This document shows, one piece after another, positions 52,079 through 61,181 of a DNA stretch of 64,000 nucleotides (its first letter is position 1; the number at the start of each line of letters is the position of its first letter). This stretch comes from DASZFV01 sp035549075. Lineage in GTDB: Bacteria > Myxococcota_A > Polyangia > Fen-1088. The notes under the pieces are model-generated. The model was not told where the DNA came from and did not search any database. It was given only the letters and a program-made list of their open reading frames with translations. A program made the translations under genes and the position numbers. The stretch is from positions 15,023-79,022 of the forward strand of contig DASZRT010000055.1 of the NCBI GenBank assembly GCA_035549075.1, in the 5' to 3' direction.

Positions 52079-54469
52079 CTAAATCGTTTCCGTGACGCCC
52101 GAACGCTCGGCGGGCGGCGAGGTCGGCGCGCCCGTGCGCAGGTAGCGCGACGCCATCTCGAACTCGAAGAACGAGAACATGCGCGTGTCGATGACCTTCT
52201 GCCACAGCGCGTGGGCGTCGTCGGCCTTGCCCTCGCTCAGCGCCTGCATGGCGCCGTAGAAGTAGACCTCGGCGCGCTTGCCGGGCGTGTCGGCGGCGGC
52301 GAGCGCCTGCTGGTAGGACAGCTTGCCGACGACGAAGCGCGCGAGCACGTGGTACCACGCCGCCGAGCGCCGCGGCCGCAGCTCGCCGTGGCGCTGCTCG
52401 AGCGTACGCAGGTAGCCCTCGGCGAAGGTGTCCGACGCCTTGTTCGTGCGGCGCGTGAGATCGAGGATCCACATCGACGTGTAGACCTTGACGTACTCGG
52501 ACACGGCGCGCGACGGGCGCGCGAGCCCGCGCCGGTAGATCGAGACGGCGGCCTCGGCCTCGCCGTTCTGCACGAGGAAGGCCACCGTGTCGATGTACGT
52601 CTGATCGCGGTCGGCGTCTTGATCGAGCGCCTCGTCGAACTTCTGGATCGCCTCGGCGTGGCGGCCGAGCAAGTACAGCAGCCGGCCGACCTCGACCGTG
52701 GCCTCGGCGGAGCTGCCGAGGTTCTTGCGCCGCAGGTGCTCGATCATGAGCCGCTCCCACCCGACGAGCGCGTTGCGCCACGACGCCGCGGCGTCTTCGC
52801 GCGCGCCCGTGACGTCGAAGGCGTCGCCGAGGAGCCGCTCGAGGCGCGCGCGCCCCTCGACGGAGCCGATGGTCTCGGCCTGGTTGGGCTTGTCGGCCTG
52901 CGCGCGCAGCTTGTCGATGCCGTCCTTCAGGATCTGCTGCGCGCGCGAGGGATCGCCGCGCTTGAGCGCGAGGTTGGCCAGCTCGATCGAGATCTCGGCG
53001 ACCGGCTCGCCCTCGTCGCGCGCGCGAATGAAGGCGGGCTCGGCGCGCTCGATCTGCCCCGCGTTGACGTAGCTGCGGCCCACCTCGAAGTCGATGTCGG
53101 CGTCGTGCAGCTTGAGGTCGCCGTCGCCGAAGCGCTTGCGCGACTCGGCGAACTGCTTGCGCAGCGTGTCCGCCTCGCCGAAGGCCGGCGGCTCGCGCTC
53201 GGGATCGAGGCGCAGCCGCAGGCGCAGGAAGTACAGCTCCATGAGCTCGCTCGACACGCGCGACGAGACGTCCTGCGCGCCCGGCGTCTTGTCGAGCACG
53301 GCGGCGGCCTCCTCGAGCCGACGGATCGCGAGGTAGAACGACGAGGCCGCGCGCGCGACGTGCGCCGCGAGGATGAGCAGCTCGGGCTCGTTGGGCGTGC
53401 GCGCGAGGCCGGCGTCGAGCACGCGCAGCGCGACGACGGCGTCGCTGCCGTCGGGCGACGTGCCGCCCAGCTGCTCGGCGCGCGGCAGGAACCTCCGCGC
53501 GAGCGCGAGGAAGTCGGCCGGCGTCGCCTTGGGCTTGGCCGCGGCGTCGAGCAGCCCGCGCAGATCGGGATCGTCCCCGGCGTCGCCCGCGAGCGTGGCG
53601 GCGCGCCGCGCGGCCGAGTCGATCGAGCCCGCGCGCAGGTGGAGCGCCGCGAGGCTCACGACGACCCGCTGGAGATCGTCGCCGTGCGCGAGCAGCAGGT
53701 CGGCGAGCGGCGAGCGCCCCGAGTCGTTCTCGTTGACGGGGTTGCGCAGCGCCTGCGCGAGCGACTTCTGCCGCTGGATGTAGAGCGCGTCGAGGCGATC
53801 GACGACGGAGGCCGAAGGCCAGTCGCCCACGGCGGCCTCGAGGGCCTCGACGGCGCCGGGCGGGCGGCGGAAGCCGGAGTCCGAGTTGCGCGCGGCCTCG
53901 TCGCTCCAGCGCACGAGCTGATCGAGCCGGTCGTTCCACTCTTGGGCGTCGGGCGTGCCCGCGGTGAGCGTCGCGAGCACGGCGGCGCCCAGGGCGACTT
54001 GCTGGTCGGCGCCGCGCGGCGAGTACAGCGAGACGACGAGGCGCGCCGCGGGGATCAGCAGCGCGCGCTCATCGGCGGTGAGGGCCGCGGGCGCCGCGAT
54101 CTCCGACGCGTCGAAGAGATCGAGCGCCTCGCGGAACGAATCGTAGGCGCGGTCGTAGACGTCGTCGTTCTCGAGCTCGGTGACCTCGCGGCGGAGCGCG
54201 TCCGGCTTCAGCGCGACGACGGGGTCGAGCAGGTAGTGGAGCAGGTTGGCGCGCAGGTCGCGGCGCTCGCGCGCGCCCACCGGCAGCGCTTGCAGCACGA
54301 GCTTGGCCTCTTGGTAGTCGTCCTCATACGTGACACGCCCGATGTGCCCCGCGTCGGCGAGCAGCTGCTTGGCGGGGCCGCTGGGCGGCGGGCCCCCGTT
54401 GTGCGCGCACGCGCCGGCCGCGACGGCGAGGGAGACGAGGGCGGCGAGGGCGGGGCGGCGAGGGGACAT
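52079..54469 (-). CDS. Large lipoprotein with TPR-like repeats
   Basis: Encodes 796 aa from ATG 54469. The signal ends in AAGAC (Cys21), a lipobox. Long alpha-helical repeats run through the whole length, with TPR-like units such as GRSYVNAGQIERAEPAFIRA and GRLLYLLGRHAEAIQKFDEA in the C-terminal half. It is likely a scaffold exposed to the periplasm or outer surface. The open frame continues to 55003, but that overlaps the GDPD gene. Confidence 0.8.
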   Translation of the reverse strand: MSPRRPALAALVSLAVAAGACAHNGGPPPSGPAKQLLADAGHIGRVTYEDDYQEAKLVLQALPVGARERRDLRANLLHYLLDPVVALKPDALRREVTELENDDVYDRAYDSFREALDLFDASEIAAPAALTADERALLIPAARLVVSLYSPRGADQQVALGAAVLATLTAGTPDAQEWNDRLDQLVRWSDEAARNSDSGFRRPPGAVEALEAAVGDWPSASVVDRLDALYIQRQKSLAQALRNPVNENDSGRSPLADLLLAHGDDLQRVVVSLAALHLRAGSIDSAARRAATLAGDAGDDPDLRGLLDAAAKPKATPADFLALARRFLPRAEQLGGTSPDGSDAVVALRVLDAGLARTPNEPELLILAAHVARAASSFYLAIRRLEEAAAVLDKTPGAQDVSSRVSSELMELYFLRLRLRLDPEREPPAFGEADTLRKQFAESRKRFGDGDLKLHDADIDFEVGRSYVNAGQIERAEPAFIRARDEGEPVAEISIELANLALKRGDPSRAQQILKDGIDKLRAQADKPNQAETIGSVEGRARLERLLGDAFDVTGAREDAAASWRNALVGWERLMIEHLRRKNLGSSAEATVEVGRLLYLLGRHAEAIQKFDEALDQDADRDQTYIDTVAFLVQNGEAEAAVSIYRRGLARPSRAVSEYVKVYTSMWILDLTRRTNKASDTFAEGYLRTLEQRHGELRPRRSAAWYHVLARFVVGKLSYQQALAAADTPGKRAEVYFYGAMQALSEGKADDAHALWQKVIDTRMFSFFEFEMASRYLRTGAPTSPPAERSGVTETI

Positions 54470-54502
54470 GCGGGGAATTCTAGTTCGCGGCGTCGTCGGT
54501 GG

Positions 54503-54515
54503 TACGCTTTTCTCG
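54503..54515 (+). promoter_or_regulatory. Candidate -10 of leaderless GDPD gene
   Basis: TACGCT (54503-54508; TANNNT) after GGTGG lies 7 nt before the ATG at 54516. The whole divergent gap is only 46 bp. Confidence 0.4.
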
Positions 54516-55268
54516 ATGGCGACGTGGGGCCGAACTGGCGGCGCGCGCGGACCGCTCGTCATCGGGCACCGAGGCGCGAGCGCGCACGTGCTCGAAAACA
54601 CGGTCGAGGCGTTCGCGCGCGCGCGCGCCGACGGCGCCGACGGCGTCGAGCTCGACGTCGTCCAATGCGCGACGGGCGAGGTCGTCGTGTTCCACGACGA
54701 CGACCTCGTGCGCTTGGCCGACCGGCGCGATCGCGTCGATGCGTTGCCCCTCACCGAGCTGCGAAGCGTGCGGCTGCCCGCGAACGGCCGCATCCCCGTG
54801 CTCGCCGAAGCGTTCGAGGCGTGCGGGCCCGACCTGCTCGTCAACGTCGAGCTCAAGGCGGGCGGCACGAGCGCCGCGGGCCTCGCGCGTCTCGCCGACG
54901 CCGTCGCGCGCGTCATCGCGGAGGCGGACGTCGGGGCGCGCGTGCTCGTCTCGTCGTTCAGCCCGATCGCCGTGCGCGCGTGGATGCATCGCGCGCCCGA
55001 CATCCCCGCGGCGCTGCTGTTCGAGCACGACGCGCCGCTGCCGCTGCGTCACGCCTGGGCGGCGTCCTTCCTGCACCCTTCGGCGCTCAACCCCGACTTC
55101 GAGCTGTGCTCGCGCGAGCGCGTCGCGCGCTGGCACGCGCGCGGCTTCTCCGTGAACGTCTGGACGGTCGACGGCGAGGAGCGCGTGCGCGCCTGCCGCG
55201 ACATGCACGTCGACGGCGTCATCACGAACGACCCGGCCAAGACGCGGAAGATTTTGAACGCGTCTTAA
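54516..55268 (+). CDS. Glycerophosphodiester phosphodiesterase
   Basis: Encodes 250 aa. GHRGASAHVLENTVEAFA, VELDVVQCATGEVVVFHDDDL and NVELK, with a C-terminal VNVWTVDGEE ... DGVITNDP, form the GDPD TIM-barrel with its His/Glu/Asp metal and catalytic residues. It hydrolyses glycerophosphodiesters to glycerol-3-phosphate and an alcohol. No signal peptide is evident, so it is cytoplasmic. Its stop shares the palindrome TTAA with the convergent thioesterase. Confidence 0.93.
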   Translation: MATWGRTGGARGPLVIGHRGASAHVLENTVEAFARARADGADGVELDVVQCATGEVVVFHDDDLVRLADRRDRVDALPLTELRSVRLPANGRIPVLAEAFEACGPDLLVNVELKAGGTSAAGLARLADAVARVIAEADVGARVLVSSFSPIAVRAWMHRAPDIPAALLFEHDAPLPLRHAWAASFLHPSALNPDFELCSRERVARWHARGFSVNVWTVDGEERVRACRDMHVDGVITNDPAKTRKILNAS

Positions 55269-55651
55269 GGCAGCAACGAATGGGTCGACGTCGCGATCGC
55301 GACGACGCGGCCTCGTTCGTCGGTGGCCTCGGACTCGACGACGGCGAGGCGCTTGCCGAGCTTCTTGACCTTGGCTTGCGCGCGCACGAGGCCCGACTTC
55401 ACGGGCGCGAGGAAATTGATGTTCAGCTGCGCAGCGGCGTTGAAGCGGCCCGTCGGTTCGACGAGCGCGCCCACGGCCTGGCCCATCGCCGTGTCGAGCA
55501 GCGCCATGAGCACGCCGCCGTGCAGGACGCCGTTCGTGTTGTGGTGCGCGGGATCGACGGTGTACTCCCACGTCGCCTCGCCGTCGGCCGCCGAGATCGG
55601 CACGAAGCCGAGCACGCCCAACGGCACGCCCGTTTGAAACTTCATCGTCAT
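55265..55651 (-). CDS. PaaI-type hotdog-fold thioesterase
   Basis: Encodes 128 aa. NTNGVLHGGVLMALLDTAMGQAV carries the conserved HGG and Asp of the PaaI/YbgC-like hotdog thioesterases, followed by INFLAPVKSGLVRAQAKV. It hydrolyses acyl-CoA-type esters; substrate unknown. It overlaps the upstream Nudix gene by 4 nt. Confidence 0.88.
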   Translation of the reverse strand: MTMKFQTGVPLGVLGFVPISAADGEATWEYTVDPAHHNTNGVLHGGVLMALLDTAMGQAVGALVEPTGRFNAAAQLNINFLAPVKSGLVRAQAKVKKLGKRLAVVESEATDERGRVVAIATSTHSLLP

Positions 55652-56184
55652 GGCGCGACGCCCGCCAAGTGAAGGCCCGCGAAGATCTTGGGGTCGACGA
55701 GCAGCCCCGCGGCCCGCCGCTCGGCCAGGAACGCCGTCAGGCCCGCGAGCGGCACGACGCGCACCGTGATGTTCTCGGTGTCATCGCCGCCGCCTTCGCC
55801 GACGCGCTCGAGGCCGCGCGCCTCGAAGAACGTGATGATCTCGTCGGACACGCCGACGGCGACGGGGCCGTGCGCGATCTCGACCATCTCGCGCGCCGAG
55901 TAGCCCGTCTCTTCGATGAGCTCGCGGTGCGCCGCCGTCGCGAGGCTCTCGTCCGCTTGGTCGTCGAGATCGCCCACGAGACCCGCGGGCAGCTCGACGA
56001 CCTGGCTGTGCACGGCGCGCCGGTACTGCTCGACGAGGATGACCTCGCGCGCCGGCGTGATGGCGACGAGCACGACGATGCCCGAGACGCGGTGGCGCGT
56101 GACGTACTCCCAGCCCGCCTCGTCGACGAGGCGCAGGTAGCGGCCCTCGCCGAGGACGCGGGCGTTCGCGGGCGGCGGCTTCAC
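55648..56184 (-). CDS. Nudix hydrolase
   Basis: Encodes 178 aa. The Nudix box (AAHRELIEETGYSA, core REIxEExGU satisfied as RELIEETGY) is present, with VELPAGLVG before it. The box has an insertion of a few residues between the Gly and the first Glu. The arrangement resembles ADP-ribose pyrophosphatases. It overlaps the FMN-reductase gene by 4 nt. Confidence 0.85.
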   Translation of the reverse strand: MKPPPANARVLGEGRYLRLVDEAGWEYVTRHRVSGIVVLVAITPAREVILVEQYRRAVHSQVVELPAGLVGDLDDQADESLATAAHRELIEETGYSAREMVEIAHGPVAVGVSDEIITFFEARGLERVGEGGGDDTENITVRVVPLAGLTAFLAERRAAGLLVDPKIFAGLHLAGVAP

Positions 56185-56768
56185 GGCGTCGCCTTCGTGC
56201 GCGCCGCGCGCAGCGCTTCAGCCCACCATACGAGCTCGGTCAGCATCATCTCGGCGGACTTGTCGAGGGCCGGGAAGTCGGCGAAGGTCTTGCCCTCGAG
56301 GAGCATGCCCACGAACTGCTCGCGGCTGAGGTGAACCGCCCCGCGCAGCGGCGCGACCTGCAGCTCGACGAGCATCAAGCGCAGCTGCTCGATGGCGCGC
56401 GCGCCGCCCGCGTTCCCGTAACCGACGAAGGTCGCGGGCTTGCGGTTGAGCTCCGCGTAGACGTGGTCGAGCGCGTTCTTGAGCACGGCGGGGATGCTGT
56501 GGTTGTACTCGCTCGTCACGAAGACGAAGCCGTCGAGCTCGCCGAGCTTCTTCGCCCACCGTTGCGCGACCTCGTTCTTCGACGGCTCACGCAGCGGCGA
56601 CTTTGGCTGATCGAAGAACGGCATCGGGTAGTCGCGCAGGTCGAGCAGCTCGAACGTCGCGCCTTCGACCTTGCCGGCCAGCTCCATGAGCCACGCCGCC
56701 GGCTTGTCGGCGAAGCGCCCCACGCGCGTGCTGCCCAGGATGACGCCGATGTGCAGAGGTTCGCTCAT
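56181..56768 (-). CDS. NADPH-dependent FMN reductase family protein
   Basis: Encodes 195 aa. GVILGSTRVGRFADKPAAW (FMN phosphate site) and FVFVTSEYNHSIPAVLKNALDH are the signature of the flavodoxin-like NADPH:FMN/quinone reductases. It reduces FMN or quinones. First gene of a thioesterase-Nudix-reductase group, 6 nt after the M16 gene. Confidence 0.9.
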   Translation of the reverse strand: MSEPLHIGVILGSTRVGRFADKPAAWLMELAGKVEGATFELLDLRDYPMPFFDQPKSPLREPSKNEVAQRWAKKLGELDGFVFVTSEYNHSIPAVLKNALDHVYAELNRKPATFVGYGNAGGARAIEQLRLMLVELQVAPLRGAVHLSREQFVGMLLEGKTFADFPALDKSAEMMLTELVWWAEALRAARTKATP

Positions 56769-56774
56769 GGGCCG

Positions 56775-58190
56775 TCAGTATGAATCGAAAGGGACGACGT
56801 CGATGGCGCTGTCCTTGATTTTGGCGCCGACGAGCAGCGGCTTCATGACCGACGCCGTCGCGACCATCGTGATCGCGAGGTCGCGCGCGTGCACGTGACG
56901 TTTGAGCGCGGCGTTGACGGCGGCCGGCTTGATGGCGCCGAGGCGCGCGGCGTACGTGTCGACCCAGTCGGCCGGCAGCCCGGCGATCTCGGCCGTGACG
57001 CGCGCGTCGAGCCGGTGCGCGGGCGCGTCCATGTCGGCGGCGTGTGAGCCGATGAGGAACTTGCGGAACGCCTCGATGCGCTCGGTCGTGAGGCCCTTGT
57101 CCATGAGCGCGACGTACAGCTTGAGCGACAGCTTGAGCGTCGCGACGGTCTTGTCGGTGCCCGAGAACACCCAGCCCGAGACCGCGCCCGCGGCGCGCCG
57201 CTCGCTCATCGACATGTACGCGCCGTAGGCGAGGCCGCGCTTCGTGCGCACCTCGTCCATGAGCGTTGCCGTCATGCCGTGGCCGCCGAAGGCCGCGAGG
57301 CCGAGCTCGAGCGGCAGGTAGTCGGGATCGGACGCCGGCACGACGGGGTGCCCGAACATGACCTGCGCCTGCTGGCGTTCGGGCTTGTCGACGAGCTGGA
57401 TGCGCCAGCCTTTCGGCGGCACGGGCGCGCGCAGCTCGAGCGGGTCGACGCCGGGCGCGGCGAGATCGCGCATGCCCTTCCACGCGCGGGCGAGGCGCGC
57501 GCCGAAGTCGGCGGCGTCGACGTCACCGCTCGCGGCGACGATCAGGTTGCGCCCCACGAAGTGGCGCTTGAAGTGCGCAGCCACCTCGGCGGGCGTCGTC
57601 GCCTCGATGGCGGCGGCGAGACCTTCGGGCGGATGGCCATACGGATGGTCGCCGTAGACGTTACGCGCGAAGTAGCGCCCGCACAGCGCGTGGTCGTCGG
57701 TGCGCAGCTCCTCCAGCTGGGCGACGAGCTCGCGCTTCGTGCGCGCGAGCTCGGCCGGCGCGAACGTCGGCCGCAGCAGCACGTCGCCCAGCAGCGCGAG
57801 GTAAGCGTCCAGGTTGCGCGCGAGCACCTCGCCCTCGAAGCGCGTGTGGTCGCGATCGGTGTGGACCTCGAGCGTCGCGCCCAGCGAGTCGAGCGCGGTG
57901 TCGAGCTGCTCGCGCGTCTTGCCCCCCGCGCCCCGGAGCGCCATCTCGGCCGCGAGGTTGGTGAGGCCCTCGCGGTGACGCGGATCGACGGCGGCGCCCG
58001 AGCGCGACGCGATCACCAAATGAACGATCGGGATCGTGCGGTTCTCCTCGACGATGAGGAGCGAACCGCCCGGGCCCTTCGCGCGGACCACGCTCGGGGG
58101 GGGCGGCGGCGCCGGCGTCTGGGCGCGCGCGCGTCGCGCGGTCATTTCGAGCACTCCGATCGCGATGAGGGCGGCAACGCGGCGGCTCAC
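56775..58190 (-). CDS. M16 family peptidase-like protein, likely inactive subunit
   Basis: Encodes 471 aa from GTG, overlapping the upstream gene's stop. Signal-like N-terminus. The M16 fold is clear (RSGAAVDPRHREGLTNLAAEMALRG, then a second half with GLAYGAYMSMSERRAAG), but the zinc motif HxxEH is absent: the position reads LTNLAAE. It fits the non-catalytic partner of a processing-peptidase-like pair, with the active subunit encoded immediately upstream. Confidence 0.87.
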   Translation of the reverse strand: MSRRVAALIAIGVLEMTARRARAQTPAPPPPPSVVRAKGPGGSLLIVEENRTIPIVHLVIASRSGAAVDPRHREGLTNLAAEMALRGAGGKTREQLDTALDSLGATLEVHTDRDHTRFEGEVLARNLDAYLALLGDVLLRPTFAPAELARTKRELVAQLEELRTDDHALCGRYFARNVYGDHPYGHPPEGLAAAIEATTPAEVAAHFKRHFVGRNLIVAASGDVDAADFGARLARAWKGMRDLAAPGVDPLELRAPVPPKGWRIQLVDKPERQQAQVMFGHPVVPASDPDYLPLELGLAAFGGHGMTATLMDEVRTKRGLAYGAYMSMSERRAAGAVSGWVFSGTDKTVATLKLSLKLYVALMDKGLTTERIEAFRKFLIGSHAADMDAPAHRLDARVTAEIAGLPADWVDTYAARLGAIKPAAVNAALKRHVHARDLAITMVATASVMKPLLVGAKIKDSAIDVVPFDSY

Positions 58191-59644
58191 GGCTTCCCGC
58201 TCTGGCGGGCGACGACGACCGACCGCGCGCCCGGCGCGAGGTAGGTCGCGGCGACGCGCTGGACGTCGGCGGCGGTGACGCGCGCGAATTCGTCGGCGCG
58301 CTGGAACAGCAAACGGAAGTCGCCGCCCGCGATCTCGAACTCACCGAGACGCTCGGCGCGGCCATGGCTCGACGCCAGCTCGCGCCAAAACGCCGTCTCG
58401 ACGCGCGCGCGCGCCTTGGCGAGCTCGTCGTCGCCGACGGGCTTGGCCGCGAGCGCCGCGACGGCGGCCATGACGCGGGCCTCGACCTCTTCGGCCGAGT
58501 GGCCCTTCATCGTCTGCACCCACAGGCCGTAGAGGCCGGGATCCTTCGTGGGCGCGACGTCGCCGTGCACCGACGACGCGAGCGCGCGATCGATCACGAG
58601 CTCGCGGTGCAGGCGCGACGACGGCCCGCCCGCGAGGATCTCGTCGAGGATCTCGTAGGCCGCGCGATCGGCGTCGACGAGCCCGGGCGCGGGGAAGCCG
58701 ATGACGAAGCGATCCGACGGCACGGGCCGCGAGACGGTGGCGCGCACTTCGGCCGTGGGCGCGCGCTCGGGCGTGATCGCGGCGCGCGCGACGGCGTCGG
58801 CCGCGGGCGGCGACGCATACGCATCGCTGATGGTCTTCAGCGCGGCCGCTTCCTCGAACCGCCCCGTGACGATGACGACGGCGTTCCCCGGCGCGTAGAA
58901 GCGCCGGTAGAACGCGACGGCCTTCTCGGGCGTCACGGCCTCGATGTCCTTCATCCAGCCGATGACGGGCCAGCGGTAGGGGTGGCGCTTGAACGCCTGC
59001 TTCCACATGAGCTCGTCGAGCGTGCCGTCGACGTTGTCCTCGACCGACGACAGCCGCTCTTCGATGACGACGTCGCGCTCGTTGTCGACCTGGCGCTTGC
59101 GCAGGTCGAGGTTGGTCATGCGATCAGCTTCCAGGCGCGCGGCGACGTCGAGCGCGTCGGGCGGCACGTCGTCGACGTAGGCCGTGAAGTCGTAGTAGGT
59201 CATCGCGTTCGAGCTGCCGCCCACCGACTCGATCGTGCGGTCGAAGTCGCCGACGTCGTGCGCCTTCGTCTGCGTGAACATGAGGTGCTCGAACAGGTGC
59301 GCGAGGCCGGTCTCGCCCGCGGCCTCGTCCTCGTCGCGCGAGCCGACGCGGAACCACGTCATGTAGCTGATGCTGGTCGCCGTCGGATCGGGCAGCAGCA
59401 CGACCTCGAGGCCGTTCGGCAGCCGGTGCTTCGCGACGCTGAGCGGTCCGAGCGCCGCGCGCGCGACCTCGACCGGCGCCGACGAAGCGGGCGACGACGA
59501 GGCGACGCGGGGCTGGATTTTGCTCGCCGCCGTCGCGCGCGCCGGCGCGACGCCCCCCGAGGCGGTTCCCTTCGCGGCCGCGCAGGCGAAACCCATCGCC
59601 GACAAGATGACACACCCGACGATCGCGAGGCGAGCCACGCGCAC
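58187..59644 (-). CDS. M16 family zinc metallopeptidase, active subunit
   Basis: Encodes 485 aa from GTG 59644, whose first base overlaps the stop of the porin gene (TAGTG). A hydrophobic N-terminus suggests export. The zinc motif H116-L-F-E119-H120 lies in GLAHLFEHLMF, and a downstream Glu region (ERDVVIEERLSSVEDNVDG) supplies the third ligand. The second domain has the usual RLHRELVIDRALASS. It forms a likely heterodimer with the downstream inactive subunit and degrades peptides in the periplasm. Confidence 0.9.
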   Translation of the reverse strand: MRVARLAIVGCVILSAMGFACAAAKGTASGGVAPARATAASKIQPRVASSSPASSAPVEVARAALGPLSVAKHRLPNGLEVVLLPDPTATSISYMTWFRVGSRDEDEAAGETGLAHLFEHLMFTQTKAHDVGDFDRTIESVGGSSNAMTYYDFTAYVDDVPPDALDVAARLEADRMTNLDLRKRQVDNERDVVIEERLSSVEDNVDGTLDELMWKQAFKRHPYRWPVIGWMKDIEAVTPEKAVAFYRRFYAPGNAVVIVTGRFEEAAALKTISDAYASPPAADAVARAAITPERAPTAEVRATVSRPVPSDRFVIGFPAPGLVDADRAAYEILDEILAGGPSSRLHRELVIDRALASSVHGDVAPTKDPGLYGLWVQTMKGHSAEEVEARVMAAVAALAAKPVGDDELAKARARVETAFWRELASSHGRAERLGEFEIAGGDFRLLFQRADEFARVTAADVQRVAATYLAPGARSVVVARQSGKP

Positions 59645-61098
59645 TAGAATTTCACCGTCATCGACAAGCCGAAGTCCTGCGTGAGGCGCGTGTAAGTCCC
59701 CGCGGCCGACGGGCGCCCCTGGCCCGCGTTCCGCGCCGCGCAGTGGTCGAGGTCGTTGTTGGCCTCGACGCACGCCGTGGCGAGCGCCGGGTTGAACACC
59801 GAGTCGTCGACGGCGACCGTGCTCATGAGCGTGAGGCCGTAGCCGGCGTCGAGCCACACGTGGCCCCAGAGGCGCACGGCGACGAGCGCCATCGGTTCTA
59901 CCTTGAAGCCGTCGACGGCGGCGGCGTTGACGGCGTTCGCGTCGACGGCGCTCGTCTCCATGCGCAGCTGCGCGCCGAGGCGCACGCGCTCGCGGTACCA
60001 GTACGAGAGGCGCCCGCGCACGTCCCACACGTCGTGGAATCCGCGGTAGATGACGATGTGCTCGGGGACGCCCGACGCCTCGAGCGTCGGCCCCGTGAAG
60101 CGCAGGTCGATGCGATCTTGGAGGTGGAACCAGATCCACCGCGCCATGACGGTCGCCTCGAAGCCAGGCCGCAGGTGGTACGTCACGCCCGCGATCCAGA
60201 TGTCGGGCAGGCGGTACGTCATGTCGCCGAACACGCAGCCCGGCATGGCCGTCGAGCATCCGGTCGTCGGTCCGGCCACGCCCGGCGGGCCGGTCACGGT
60301 CGTGCGGCCGCCCGCGATCTCGACGCCCGGCGTGTCGGAGCCGATCGGGCGGCTCTGGTACGAGACGCCGACCTCGAGGTTGCCGTGGCGGTAGTAGGCG
60401 CCGCCCGCGAGCGTCACGGAGAACTTCGCGTCGCCGAGGCCGTGGCCCGAATAGAAGTCGTAGCGCGCGTCGCCCGTGGCGCCCTTCACGTCGAGCGCCG
60501 TGTCCTCGGCGAAGGTGAGGTGGCCCGTCGAGAACATGCCGCCCGGCGCGAGGCCGAGGCGCACGTCGCCGAAGCGGATCGACAGCGCGGGCGTGAGCGT
60601 CAGGTGGCGCAGGTCGACCTGCAGCGCTTGGTAGCGCGTCGGCTCGTCGTTCGTGGGCGACAGCGCGTACTTCGTCTGCTCGACGAAGGGCATGAACGTC
60701 GCGAAGCCGATCGTGAAGCGATCGCCGCCCAGGTCCGAGCTGATGCCCATGAACGTGCCGGGGCCCACGGGCCATTGCAGCGGCTGCATGACGTCACGGG
60801 CGCTGACGCCGCTCGTGGCGCCCGCGGGCGTGTACGTCGTCGACGAGACGCGCACCGTGCTCGCGACCATGACCTGGGTGCCGCGCACGAGGCCGAGCGC
60901 CGCCGGGTTCCAATAGATGGCCGACACCGACGGTGACGTCGGCCCGGTGAAGCCAATGCCGCCCACGAACGGCTCATCGAGGGGCGCGGCCTCGGCAGCG
61001 CGCGCCAAGACCGGCAAGACGAAGGCGAAGGCGATCGCGGCGGCGAGCCACGTGCCGGCCCGGGCTCGCGCCCGCGCCTCGCCGTCGACGAAAGACAT
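59644..61098 (-). CDS. OmpP1/FadL/TodX-like outer-membrane protein
   Basis: Encodes 484 aa with a signal sequence (AFAFVLPVLARAAEA). The N-terminal FTGPTSPSVSAIYWNPAALGLVRG is the FadL family motif, followed by long alternating beta-strands ending in LTQDFGLSMTVKF with a terminal Phe. It likely transports hydrophobic compounds. The M16 pair is directly downstream. Confidence 0.9.
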   Translation of the reverse strand: MSFVDGEARARARAGTWLAAAIAFAFVLPVLARAAEAAPLDEPFVGGIGFTGPTSPSVSAIYWNPAALGLVRGTQVMVASTVRVSSTTYTPAGATSGVSARDVMQPLQWPVGPGTFMGISSDLGGDRFTIGFATFMPFVEQTKYALSPTNDEPTRYQALQVDLRHLTLTPALSIRFGDVRLGLAPGGMFSTGHLTFAEDTALDVKGATGDARYDFYSGHGLGDAKFSVTLAGGAYYRHGNLEVGVSYQSRPIGSDTPGVEIAGGRTTVTGPPGVAGPTTGCSTAMPGCVFGDMTYRLPDIWIAGVTYHLRPGFEATVMARWIWFHLQDRIDLRFTGPTLEASGVPEHIVIYRGFHDVWDVRGRLSYWYRERVRLGAQLRMETSAVDANAVNAAAVDGFKVEPMALVAVRLWGHVWLDAGYGLTLMSTVAVDDSVFNPALATACVEANNDLDHCAARNAGQGRPSAAGTYTRLTQDFGLSMTVKF

Positions 61099-61142
61099 GA
61101 GGTGACGCGACGTTAACTGACGGCCCCCAGACCGGCAATGCC

Positions 61143-61172
61143 TTGACGGTGCGATCCACGCGTGTCTAACAT
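61143..61172 (+). promoter_or_regulatory. Candidate promoter of HEAT-like lipoprotein
   Basis: TTGACG (61143-61148), 18-nt spacer, TAACAT (61167-61172), 9 nt before the ATG; an alternative -10, TCTAAC, gives a 16-nt spacer. The short leader matches the leaderless pattern. Confidence 0.5.
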
Positions 61173-61181
61173 CTTCCCGGC

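Noticed and set aside
54470..55003. N-terminal extension of the repeat lipoprotein
   Set aside because: It lies antisense inside the GDPD gene, and the lipobox-bearing signal begins at 54469.
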